From positions 1 to 63,305 of the forward strand of contig CAYQQQ010000025.1 of NCBI GenBank assembly GCA_964420125.1: a DNA stretch of 63,305 bases. The letters run 5' to 3'. Every line of letters starts with the position of its first letter. The stretch's first letter is position 1. The position numbers and the translations under genes were made by a program. This stretch comes from CAYQQQ01 sp964420125 (GTDB lineage: Bacteria > Actinomycetota > Acidimicrobiia > Acidimicrobiales > Microtrichaceae). Under the pieces are notes generated by a model that worked only from the letters and a program-made list of their open reading frames with translations, did not search any database and was not told where the DNA came from. Shown one piece after another: positions 36,519 to 44,716 of this stretch.

Positions 36519-38039
36519 ATGCGGGAACCCGTCGGCGAGCCCCTCGCCCCCCAGCGATGGTCCGCGCCGGCAAGGCTCGGGGGTGCACTCGCGTTCGTGG
36601 TGATCTCGGTCGTGCCGTACGCGCTGCTGATGAACTGGCTCCTCGCCCGGAGCGAGGTGGCGAAGGAAGCGGCGGAAGCTGCCGACGAGGTGCTGATCTC
36701 GGCGCGGACCATGGAAGGACTCGAGCACATGGCGCTCAGCGGGGAAGGCGACCTGCGTGGGCTGCGATCCTCCTTCACCGACGAGTCGGCACAGCTGCTC
36801 GAAGCTGCCAGCAGGCTGGGCGAGGCCGAGCGCCTCGACATGCAGCGCTCCCTCTCCGCCTACCAGGAGGCGGTCGGAGAGGAGCTCGATCTCCTGGCGG
36901 CGAACGACCCTCTTGCGGCCGGTGAGATCCACCACGCCGTGGCCGGTCCGTCGATCCAGGAGGTGATCGACGACGCGACCTCCACCGCGGATCGACAGGA
37001 CGAGCGCTATTCCACGGCGCTGAAGCGGGTCAGGGTCACCGGACTGCTGTTGAGCGGCCTGTCCGCCGTCTCCCTGGTCTTCGTGCTGTGGATGCTGTCG
37101 GTCATGCTGGTGCAACGGAGGAACACCGAGGAGCGCGCCCGGCTGGACCGGCGGTACCAGGCGCTCGTCCAGGGTTCACAGGATCTGTTCACCATCGTCT
37201 CGGAGGACGACCGGCTGGCGATCCTGGGCGATTCCGTGCTCGGCCGCAACGTGCTGGGCGCCAGCGTCGCAACGGAGCGCGTGTCCGACCTGCTGCCGAG
37301 GGCCGCTCTGGCGGAGTGGACCTCGCTGGACGCGCAGATCCGCTCCGGGGAGGGGAACCGATCGCTCGAGCTCGAGGTCGAGGGTTCGGACGGAGCCGTC
37401 AACCACGTGGAGGGCCATGGCTCGCTGCTCGACGCGGGCACCGGCGAGCGCGCCTGGGTGTGGCGGGACATCACGGGCCGCAAGCAGCTCGAGATGCACC
37501 TGTCCTACCTCGCCCTGCACGATCCGCTCACCGGGCTCGCCAACCGGACCCTGTTCGAGGATCGCATCGAGCACGCCCTCGCGCAGTCCGCTCGCACGAA
37601 GCTTCCCACGACGGTGCTGTTCTGCGACATCGACAAGTTCAAGGAGCTCAACGACACCCTCGGCCATGCCGGCGGCGACCAGCTGCTCAACCTGATGGCC
37701 AACCGGCTCCTCGGCGCCGTCAGGACCGGCGACACCGTGGCCCGCCTGGGCGGCGACGAGTTCGCCGTCATCCTGGAGAGCACCGGCACACGCGACGCAC
37801 GGGTCACCGCCGAGCGGATCCTGAAGGGCATCTCTGCGGGAACGACGGTCGACGGCCGCGACATCCGCCCGACGGTGAGCATCGGCGCGGCGACCTCCAC
37901 CGATGGCTCGTCTCCGGAGGAGATCATGCGGGGAGCCGACGTCGCGATGTACGACGCCAAGCGTGCAGGGGGCAACCAGGTCGTCATCTCCGAGGGCGAC
38001 CGGCGCGGCAGCACCACGAGCAGCAGCGCATCGGAGTGA
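36519..38039 (+). CDS. Membrane-bound diguanylate cyclase
   Basis: The 506-residue product has two membrane helices (~18-42 and ~170-192) enclosing an outer helical sensor region, then a PAS-like segment (~205-320) and a GGDEF domain. The active site RLGGDEF is at ~409-415, and an inhibitory I-site RTGD lies five residues before GGDEF, so product feedback is expected. CDIDKFKELNDTLGHAGGD is the metal and substrate stretch. It makes c-di-GMP. ATG 36519 has gaaggagag upstream. No EAL or PilZ partner is in the window. Confidence 0.93.
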   Translation: MREPVGEPLAPQRWSAPARLGGALAFVVISVVPYALLMNWLLARSEVAKEAAEAADEVLISARTMEGLEHMALSGEGDLRGLRSSFTDESAQLLEAASRLGEAERLDMQRSLSAYQEAVGEELDLLAANDPLAAGEIHHAVAGPSIQEVIDDATSTADRQDERYSTALKRVRVTGLLLSGLSAVSLVFVLWMLSVMLVQRRNTEERARLDRRYQALVQGSQDLFTIVSEDDRLAILGDSVLGRNVLGASVATERVSDLLPRAALAEWTSLDAQIRSGEGNRSLELEVEGSDGAVNHVEGHGSLLDAGTGERAWVWRDITGRKQLEMHLSYLALHDPLTGLANRTLFEDRIEHALAQSARTKLPTTVLFCDIDKFKELNDTLGHAGGDQLLNLMANRLLGAVRTGDTVARLGGDEFAVILESTGTRDARVTAERILKGISAGTTVDGRDIRPTVSIGAATSTDGSSPEEIMRGADVAMYDAKRAGGNQVVISEGDRRGSTTSSSASE

Positions 38040-38072
38040 CGGACGCCGGCGCACCCGCAACCGAGCCGGGGT

Positions 38073-40862
38073 TCAGCCTGGGTCCGGGACCGGCTCGATG
38101 CTCACCCTCACACCCCGATCGACCGGCACGGGCTGCCAGCCCAGCGGCGCGTGGTCGACGTGGCCGTAGCCGGCGGCCAGGTTCAGGTGCTTGACCATCC
38201 CCGGGCTCACGTCGTTGGGGCCACCCCAGTCGGCGAACATGTGCGGATCCCAGCCGTTGTAGACGGTCACCGACCCGGGCCGCTGCGCCGGCGAGAGCTT
38301 GGCGCGCACCACGAAGGCACCCACGTCGTTGCCCACCCTCACGCGGTGGTGGTCCTCGATGCCGGCCGCCGCGGCGTCGGTGGGATGGATGACCACGTGC
38401 GGCTCACCCCGATGGGTCTCCAACAGCAGGGGGTTGCCCATGTTCATGGCGTGCACCGACCAGCGGTTGTGCCCCGAGGACAGGATGTGGGTGTGGTTCC
38501 CGCCCATGGTGGGCATGTCCTTGTGGACGGGGAGGTCCTCGCCCACCTCGACGAACCAGGGATGCTCGATGAGGAACTGGGCCCGGCGGGTCAGGGTGGG
38601 ATAGGGCTGGCCGTCGCGCACGTGGTGCTCGAGCGGCACGGCGATCTCGTCCTCGTCAGGCCAGTCGCAGGCATGGGCCTTGCCCATGAACGTGCGGCCC
38701 CACTGCCGGAAGCGGACCTGGCCGTTGCGGCGCAGGGTGCTCAGGTCGGTGTCGGGCTCGACCAGGCCCGCGTAGGCGGTGTCGCGGACGATCTCGTCGT
38801 GGATCTGCTCGTTGGTCTCGAAGGCGCCCCCGATGGTGAACAGGTCGGGCAGGTCCGCGAAGCGCCGTTCGACGCCGGTGGGGAGGGTGAACGACTCCAC
38901 TCCGCGAGCATCGGCCCGCCGGGCCAGGGCCCGGGCCAGGTCGGCGAAGATCTCCCACTCCGCTCGGGACTCGCCCGCCGGGGGGACCGCCTCGTCGGTC
39001 ATGGTGAGGTGGAACAGGGGGATGTCGAGTCCGACCTTCTCGTAGTGCTGGGCTGCGGGCAGCACGATGTCGGACCACAGCGCCGTGCTCGACATCCGCA
39101 CGTCGATGGTGACCACCAGGTCGAGCTTCGGCCACAGGTGCTCGAGCACGGTGTTGCGGCCGCCGCGCGTCCGTCGCACGATGTTGCCGCCGCACTCGAT
39201 GAGCACCCTCGGCGGTGAGTCGGCTCCGTTGGGGACGGCGTGGTCCCACCACCCCTCCGCCACGGCGTCGGCCAGGTACTCGTCGAAGGTCCGCTGCATC
39301 GCCGGGTCGCCGTAGCCGGGCCGGTTCCACAGCTCGCGGAACCCGGCGTGCCAGTACCAGATGAAGGCCGGGGGGACTGCCAGGGGCATGCCCATGCGCG
39401 CCGAGAGCTTCATGGTGTCGAAGGCCGCCTGCTCGGGAGTCATCGCCGGGTCCGAGGCCAGCAGCATCTCCTCGGCGCCCTCCAGCAGCGACAGCACCTC
39501 CTCGGCGCCCTCCACCCCGGGACGGGACTTCGCTCCCTGGATCGACCAGCCGTCGATCTGACCGCTGGCCCAGTTGTTGTAGCCGGTGCCCGGGCGGCCC
39601 CAGTTGCCACTCAACGCCAGCAGCAGCAGCATCGAACGCTGGTAGAGGTCCGAGTGGTAGGCCTTGTTGGCCGACATGCCCATCCAGATCTTCGTGCGAC
39701 GGGTGGCGACCTTGCGGGCCAGGTCCCGGATCGTGTCCGCGGCGATGCCGGTGGCCTCCACCACGTCCTCGGGACGGTAGGCGTCGAGGTGCTCGCGCAG
39801 ACGGGCCATGAGCGGGCGGACCCCCACGGCGGTCCCGTCGGCCAGGACGACCTCGGCCCCGCCGTCGAGGCGCGGGACGTAGCCCTCGGGCACCAGGGTC
39901 GCCCGATCGGCCTCGACGACCGCGCCGCGCTCGTCGAGGTGGAAGAACTGGTCGTCACGACCAGCGGGATCCAGGTCGCCGGCACGCAGGAACCGCTGGG
40001 TGTCGGTGCGCACCAGCAGGGACAGGTCGGTCTGGGAGGCCACGAAGGCCTCGTCGAGGAGGCCCTCGGCCACGATCACCTGGCACATGGCGAGGGTGAG
40101 CGCGGCGTCGCTGCCCGGGGTCACCGGCAGGTGGTAGTCCACGTGGGTGTGGCTCGGGCTCACATCGGGGCTGATCAGCACCAGCTCCGCGCCCCGGTAC
40201 CGAGCCTCCACGAAGTAGTGGTAGAAGGTCATGTAGGTGTACACGGGGTTGGTGTGCCAGAACAGCACCAGCTCCGACTCGAAGGCGGACGGCTCGTCGG
40301 GCCACAGGAACGACTTGCCCATCGTCAGGTGGATGCCGGGGGCGAAGTCGCTGATCGAGGCGTTCAGGTCGGTGGTGGTGGCGCCGATCAGGCCCATCAG
40401 GCGCTCGGTGCCCACGCTGCCCACGATCTCGGGGGTGCCCTCGCGCAGGATCGAGGACGGCCCGTGCTCCACGATGGCGTCGATCAGCCCATCTGCGACG
40501 GCGTCGAGGGCCTCGTCCCAGCTGATGCGCTCCCAGGCACCCGACCCGCGCTCGCCCACCCGACGCAACGGGTGCAGGAGGCGGTCGCCGGCATCGAGCT
40601 GCTTGCTCCACGCCGCGCCCTTGTTGCACCCCTGCGGATAGACGTCGGGGAACGCGCCGTTCGGTTCGACGCGGTCGGGATGGGGACCGGCGATCTCCTC
40701 GCGCAGCACCTTGCCGTCGCGCAGGTACACGCGATAGCGGCAGTTGGAGGGGAAGCAGTCGACGCAGTGCGAACCCCATGCCACCGAGTCGAACGCGGTT
40801 CGGTCGCGGTAGCGGTCCTCGTCGACCCGCAGGTCGTCGGCCACGGAGACGTCACGGGTCAC
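38073..40862 (-). CDS. Type II DMSO-reductase-family molybdoenzyme
   Basis: The 929-residue product is a bis-MGD molybdenum oxidoreductase. The N-terminal iron-sulfur motif is H32-x3-C36-x4-C41 with C79 (SHCVDCFPSNC; GCNKG), the His-containing pattern of the type II subgroup (NarG, ethylbenzene, DMS and steroid C25 dehydrogenases). Asp172 in ISDFAPG is a candidate Mo ligand. Typical blocks are FWHTNPVYTYM, LPVTPGSDAALTLAM and the C-terminal MGNPLLL, GSVTVYNGWDPH. No Tat signal is seen, so it may be cytoplasmic. GTG 40862 has ggaggg upstream and lies inside the end of the cbiE-like gene. No beta or gamma subunit genes are nearby. The substrate is unknown. Confidence 0.88.
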   Translation of the reverse strand: MTRDVSVADDLRVDEDRYRDRTAFDSVAWGSHCVDCFPSNCRYRVYLRDGKVLREEIAGPHPDRVEPNGAFPDVYPQGCNKGAAWSKQLDAGDRLLHPLRRVGERGSGAWERISWDEALDAVADGLIDAIVEHGPSSILREGTPEIVGSVGTERLMGLIGATTTDLNASISDFAPGIHLTMGKSFLWPDEPSAFESELVLFWHTNPVYTYMTFYHYFVEARYRGAELVLISPDVSPSHTHVDYHLPVTPGSDAALTLAMCQVIVAEGLLDEAFVASQTDLSLLVRTDTQRFLRAGDLDPAGRDDQFFHLDERGAVVEADRATLVPEGYVPRLDGGAEVVLADGTAVGVRPLMARLREHLDAYRPEDVVEATGIAADTIRDLARKVATRRTKIWMGMSANKAYHSDLYQRSMLLLLALSGNWGRPGTGYNNWASGQIDGWSIQGAKSRPGVEGAEEVLSLLEGAEEMLLASDPAMTPEQAAFDTMKLSARMGMPLAVPPAFIWYWHAGFRELWNRPGYGDPAMQRTFDEYLADAVAEGWWDHAVPNGADSPPRVLIECGGNIVRRTRGGRNTVLEHLWPKLDLVVTIDVRMSSTALWSDIVLPAAQHYEKVGLDIPLFHLTMTDEAVPPAGESRAEWEIFADLARALARRADARGVESFTLPTGVERRFADLPDLFTIGGAFETNEQIHDEIVRDTAYAGLVEPDTDLSTLRRNGQVRFRQWGRTFMGKAHACDWPDEDEIAVPLEHHVRDGQPYPTLTRRAQFLIEHPWFVEVGEDLPVHKDMPTMGGNHTHILSSGHNRWSVHAMNMGNPLLLETHRGEPHVVIHPTDAAAAGIEDHHRVRVGNDVGAFVVRAKLSPAQRPGSVTVYNGWDPHMFADWGGPNDVSPGMVKHLNLAAGYGHVDHAPLGWQPVPVDRGVRVSIEPVPDPG

Positions 40863-41622
40863 GGCTTCCCTCCACCCGTTCTGGGACGATCACGCCCTCG
40901 GATCCGCCCACCATAGGGTCGGGGCGGTCGGTCGGCGCAGCCAGCGCTGCGGACCCCAGGAACACCACGACCGAGACGTGGTCGAACGATCCGGCGCTGA
41001 GGCCGTGGAGGTCCGTGAGGGTGACACGCTCCCCCCGCTCTCCGAGGCGGGTGCACACCCAGACCTCCCTGCAGAGATCTGGCTCGGCAGCCATCACCTC
41101 CCGGCCGAGCGCCTGGGGTGGGTGGTGACGAGACGCGAGCACCGCCACCTTGGACTGCGATGCGACGACGCTCGCCGCCTCCGCAGCAGATCGCGTGTGG
41201 CAGTTCACCACGGTCGCGTCGTCCCACGGCACGGCGATGCGGGCGAAGGCGAGCGCCACCGAGGTCGGCGCCGGGTGCACGACGATGCCGTCGCGGCCGA
41301 ACCGCTCGGCCATCTGCTCGAGGAGGCCGAAGAAGCCCGGGTCGCCACTGGTGAGGAGGCACACCTTGGCCCCTGCTGCGGCACGCTGCGCGCAGAGCTC
41401 GACGATCTCGTCGAGCCTGTCCTTGCCCCACATCTCGACCCATTCGCCCTGCAAGCCGGCCGCCAGGAGATCGGCGCGCTGGTCAGCCGATCCCACCAGG
41501 ACGTCGGCCTGCCGCAGCGCGGCTTCGGCCTGCTCGCCCCACCAGACGCCGCCGTGGAGCCCGACCAGGACCACCCGGTGGTCGAACCCTGTGGGTCCCG
41601 GACCTGTGGCGGACGTCGTCAT
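40852..41622 (-). CDS. CbiE-like tetrapyrrole methylase
   Basis: The 256-residue product matches the CbiE half of precorrin-6Y C5,15-methyltransferase: N-terminal VVLVGLHGGVWWGEQAEAALRQADVLVG, then CLLTSGDPGFFGLLEQMAERFG and PAPTSVALAFARIAVPWDDA. The usual N-terminal glycine motif is altered (GLHGG). There is no CbiT decarboxylating domain and no other cobalamin gene here. It is sandwiched between an unknown protein (8 bp gap) and a molybdoenzyme (11-bp overlap), so its job may be outside corrin synthesis. ATG 41622 is preceded by gaggag. Confidence 0.8.
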   Translation of the reverse strand: MTTSATGPGPTGFDHRVVLVGLHGGVWWGEQAEAALRQADVLVGSADQRADLLAAGLQGEWVEMWGKDRLDEIVELCAQRAAAGAKVCLLTSGDPGFFGLLEQMAERFGRDGIVVHPAPTSVALAFARIAVPWDDATVVNCHTRSAAEAASVVASQSKVAVLASRHHPPQALGREVMAAEPDLCREVWVCTRLGERGERVTLTDLHGLSAGSFDHVSVVVFLGSAALAAPTDRPDPMVGGSEGVIVPERVEGSRDP

Positions 41623-41630
41623 CGATCTCC

Positions 41631-42869
41631 TCACCCCACCGTGGAACCGATGGCACCGAGCGCGGCGGCGCAGAACTCGCCGGCGTCGAAGCCCTCGACC
41701 GCGCGGTAGAGGTCCCAGCAGGCAGCCAGGTCGTCGACGAGCTCGACGTACAGACGGGTGTCGGGGACCTTGACCCCACCGACCGGCGTCGGTCGCGCCC
41801 CCGGCGGTGCGGCGATCACCACGCCCGCGCGCATCGACCCCTCCGTGGCGCCGCCCTGGGCGTTGAACACCAGGCGGCCGTCGACGCCCGCACCGGGCAG
41901 CACGCCCCGCAGGATCCCCTGGACCACACCGGGCATCGGGAACCGAGGCAGCGCGCGGTGCAGGTCGGTCGGCTCCTCGAGCATCAGTCCGTACTTGTCG
42001 GCCGCGACGCGGAACGTGTTCGCCCACAGCGGCCCGGGCTGCGGGTACCAGGGTGCCCACTCCGGCGGGGCGCCCAGGGCAGGTACGAGGACCGTGTCGA
42101 CGGGCCGGTGCGCGTGGTAGGTGGCGAACAGGTCGCTCAATCCGATGGCGATCGACGATGCCGCTCCGGCCAGGGCGTCGAGCGCGTCGGCCGTGGCCAG
42201 ATAGCCGTTGCAGCGCACCCCGAGCGTGCCGTAGGCGACGACCAGCTCCACGAAGGGCCACGGCATCCACCGGAGCACCTCGCCGAGATGGCCTCCGAAG
42301 ATCGAGGCGCGCAGGTCGTCGGGGACGATGCGACCGGCCAGCCGCCACCCGGGCAGACCGATGTCGTCCAGGTCGGTGTTGCCGACGGGGCCCATCCGAT
42401 CCGAGCGCCGCACGACCAGGCGCGGGCACAGGGCGGCCTCCGGCACGCGGACGGCGGCGGAGGTGGTGGGCACCCACACGGCAGACGCCTCGAACGGGCC
42501 GGTCGGCTCGTCGTGGGACAGCTCGACCGGCAGCACCGTGTTCAGGAAACCCCTCGAGCCCCTCGCGGTGTACTTCGAGCCGTAGAACCCACCGCCGTAC
42601 TGGATGCCGTTGGAGGGGTGCGTGGCGATCTCGTAGAGGTCGTGCTCGACGACGCCGAAGCGTCCACCGGGCAGGACACCCCGAGCGAGGTTGAACACGT
42701 AGTCGGGGAAGGCGGGCTGCACCGAGCGGACCGCAGCCACGTGGACCGATCCCATCGCGCTCAACCCGCGAGACGTCGCGTACTCCGTGAGATCCACGGC
42801 GGGGTGGCGTCGGTGCGCGTCGTCGACGTCCTCGGGGACGAAGGCGGCCACACCGAACTTCGGGGACAT
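41631..42869 (-). CDS. Unknown protein of molybdoenzyme operon
   Basis: The 412-residue product has no signal peptide and no membrane helix. I do not recognise a family. Visible blocks include FNLARGVLPGGRFGVVEHDLYEIATHPSN, GFYGSKYTARGSRGFLNTVLPVELSH and PGGATEG-like stretches near the C-terminus, suggesting a soluble globular, perhaps beta-rich, protein. Start 42869 is favoured because gagg lies upstream and the protein-like composition begins there. It is first in the operon with the CbiE-like and molybdoenzyme genes and is divergent from a diiron oxygenase. Confidence 0.6.
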   Translation of the reverse strand: MSPKFGVAAFVPEDVDDAHRRHPAVDLTEYATSRGLSAMGSVHVAAVRSVQPAFPDYVFNLARGVLPGGRFGVVEHDLYEIATHPSNGIQYGGGFYGSKYTARGSRGFLNTVLPVELSHDEPTGPFEASAVWVPTTSAAVRVPEAALCPRLVVRRSDRMGPVGNTDLDDIGLPGWRLAGRIVPDDLRASIFGGHLGEVLRWMPWPFVELVVAYGTLGVRCNGYLATADALDALAGAASSIAIGLSDLFATYHAHRPVDTVLVPALGAPPEWAPWYPQPGPLWANTFRVAADKYGLMLEEPTDLHRALPRFPMPGVVQGILRGVLPGAGVDGRLVFNAQGGATEGSMRAGVVIAAPPGARPTPVGGVKVPDTRLYVELVDDLAACWDLYRAVEGFDAGEFCAAALGAIGSTVG

Positions 42870-43000
42870 CGCCCCAGCCTCGCGCAGGTGGCAGGCGGCT
42901 GGCCCGCTCACAGGTCGTTCCCGCCGGTGCCCCGGGATCGCACCTGCCGGATCCGCTACGGTCGTTCCGCGCAGCAGCCTCACGGCGGAAGGGGACGCAC

Positions 43001-43993
43001 ATGTCGTCGAAGGAGACAGCCCTGCTCGAAGCGGACTTCGTCCCACCGGACGAGGACTCCCTCGAATTTGGATCCGACAGGGAGGCGGACTTCCAGCGAC
43101 TGCTGGAGCGCCTCTGCGCCGCGTCGGTGGTGCGGCGCTACGAGGCGTACCGCGACATCGCCTGGGACGACCCCGTGATGCAGGTCGACCCCGATGACCC
43201 CCGTTGGCAGCTCCCCGATGACCATCCCCTGGGGGCGACCCAGTGGTACCAGTCCCAGCCAGCCGAGGTGCGTTCCCGCATCGGCCTCAACATGACCGCC
43301 GGGTTCTGCTACACCGGCCGGATCTTCGAGGGCGTCCTCAGCCGCGGTCTGCTCCGATTCGCCGCCGCTCAGCCGCACAACTCCTTGGAGTACCGCTTCG
43401 CCTACCACGAGGTCATCGAAGAGGCGCACCACTCCCTCATGTTCCAGGAGTTCGTGAACCGGACCGGCCTGCCCGTCCCGGTGGTGGACGCCGAGTTCAT
43501 CCAGGCCACGAGCACGGTGGCGGAGTACGGCACCACCTTCCCCGAGCTGCTGTTCATCTACGCGCTCGGCGGCGAGGACCCGATCGACTACGTGCAGCGT
43601 GAGGGCTACCGGAAGCGCTCCGACCGGCACCCCTTGATCCAGCGCATCTCCCAGATCCACATCGTCGAAGAGGCCCGGCACGTCGCGTTCGCCCGGTCGT
43701 ACCTCCGCCTGAACGTGCCCAGGCTCAGCGAGGAGAAGCGAGCCGAGATGAGCGTGGCCGTGCCCGGCATCCTGGCGGTCCTGTCGAGCCTGATGATGCA
43801 GCCACCCCAGCACATCATCGAGACCTACGGCATCCCACCTGAGGTGATCGACGAGGCGTTCACGAACAACCCCGCGCACCGCGAGCTGGTGGTCGCGTCG
43901 CTGTCCAAGATCCGCGCCCTGTGCGAGGAGCTGGGCCTGATGACCCCCGAGGCCACGCAGCTCTGGGAGCTCGCGGGCCTCCTCCCGGAGTGA
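43001..43993 (+). CDS. AurF-like diiron oxygenase
   Basis: The 330-residue helical product belongs with the p-aminobenzoate N-oxygenase (AurF, PF11583) group. Ligand pattern: Glu110 (RIFEGV), Glu-x2-His in HEVIEEAHH (~140-144) and H220-x3-E224-x2-H227 in HIVEEARH, the same spacing as in AurF. These enzymes oxidise amines or similar substrates with O2. ATG 43001 has gaagggg upstream; a TACGGT -10 candidate lies at 42957-42962. It shares a 131-bp divergent region with the molybdoenzyme operon, so the two may be co-controlled. Confidence 0.85.
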   Translation: MSSKETALLEADFVPPDEDSLEFGSDREADFQRLLERLCAASVVRRYEAYRDIAWDDPVMQVDPDDPRWQLPDDHPLGATQWYQSQPAEVRSRIGLNMTAGFCYTGRIFEGVLSRGLLRFAAAQPHNSLEYRFAYHEVIEEAHHSLMFQEFVNRTGLPVPVVDAEFIQATSTVAEYGTTFPELLFIYALGGEDPIDYVQREGYRKRSDRHPLIQRISQIHIVEEARHVAFARSYLRLNVPRLSEEKRAEMSVAVPGILAVLSSLMMQPPQHIIETYGIPPEVIDEAFTNNPAHRELVVASLSKIRALCEELGLMTPEATQLWELAGLLPE

Positions 43994-44083
43994 TCAGCGG
44001 GCGACTGCATCCAGCACCTGGCCATCAGCGGGGCCCCGGGTCGTCGAGGTGATCACCGGTCCGACGTGGACCTCGACGGCGGC

Positions 44084-44482
44084 TCAGCGCTCGTCGAGCT
44101 CGATCCCCATGACCGCGGCGACCCGTTCGAGATCGGCATCGGCAGCCAGCAGGGTGGCCCCGCTCCGCCATGCCACCGCGGCGATCATGCAGTCGACCAT
44201 GCCCCGCGGCGTCACCCCGGCGCGCCGGCACGTCCGGTAGATCCTCGTCGCCCCGTCGAAGTCGACGGCGGCGTCGAACCGGATGAGGCGGAACCGTTCC
44301 ATGAGCCGACGCAGGTCGCCTTCCCGCCGGTCGTCCCGAGCCCCGGCGAGGACCTCCATGATCACGGGTTCGGTCACCGCCACGTCGTCGGTGGTGGCGA
44401 TCAGTCGGGACAGGCGGGCGTCGACCGGGCTGCCCGTGCCCCGATCGAACTCCACCCACGCCGAGGTGTCGACGAGGATCAT
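44084..44482 (-). CDS. vapC: PIN-domain toxin (VapC)
   Basis: The 132-residue PIN ribonuclease has Asp5 in ILVDTSAW, Glu in TEPVIMEVLAG (~43), Asp in VDCMIAA (~97) and Asp in AADADLER (~115) as the acidic cluster. It overlaps the antitoxin gene by four bases. It belongs to the common actinobacterial VapBC group, unlike the AbrB-paired toxin at 36 kb. Confidence 0.92.
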   Translation of the reverse strand: MILVDTSAWVEFDRGTGSPVDARLSRLIATTDDVAVTEPVIMEVLAGARDDRREGDLRRLMERFRLIRFDAAVDFDGATRIYRTCRRAGVTPRGMVDCMIAAVAWRSGATLLAADADLERVAAVMGIELDER

Positions 44483-44691
44483 GGGGCGTGGTCAGGGCCG
44501 AGGTCGGCGGGAACCGCCCCGATGGAGCCGCGACCGCGCATGGCCAGCGCCTCCTCACGGCTCATCGGCTGACCGGCCAGATGCCGGAGCGCCAGGTCGA
44601 CCGCGTCGGTCTTGGTGCGGACGCCGAACCGATCCATGACCACCTGGATGTAGTGGTCGTCGATCTCGATGTTCGTCCGGGTCCGGCCCAT
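44479..44691 (-). CDS. vapB: VapB antitoxin
   Basis: The 70-residue product has an N-terminal ribbon-helix-helix (RTNIEIDDHYIQVVMDRFGVRTKTDAVDLALRHL) and a C-terminal toxin-binding tail. The start at 44691 looks leaderless: minus-strand TAGAGT (44698-44703) ends six bases before ATG. It lies 25 bp from the stop of the sulfatase operon on the same strand and so could also receive read-through. Confidence 0.92.
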   Translation of the reverse strand: MGRTRTNIEIDDHYIQVVMDRFGVRTKTDAVDLALRHLAGQPMSREEALAMRGRGSIGAVPADLGPDHAP

Positions 44692-44716
44692 ACACCAACT
44701 CTACACATCACCTCGG

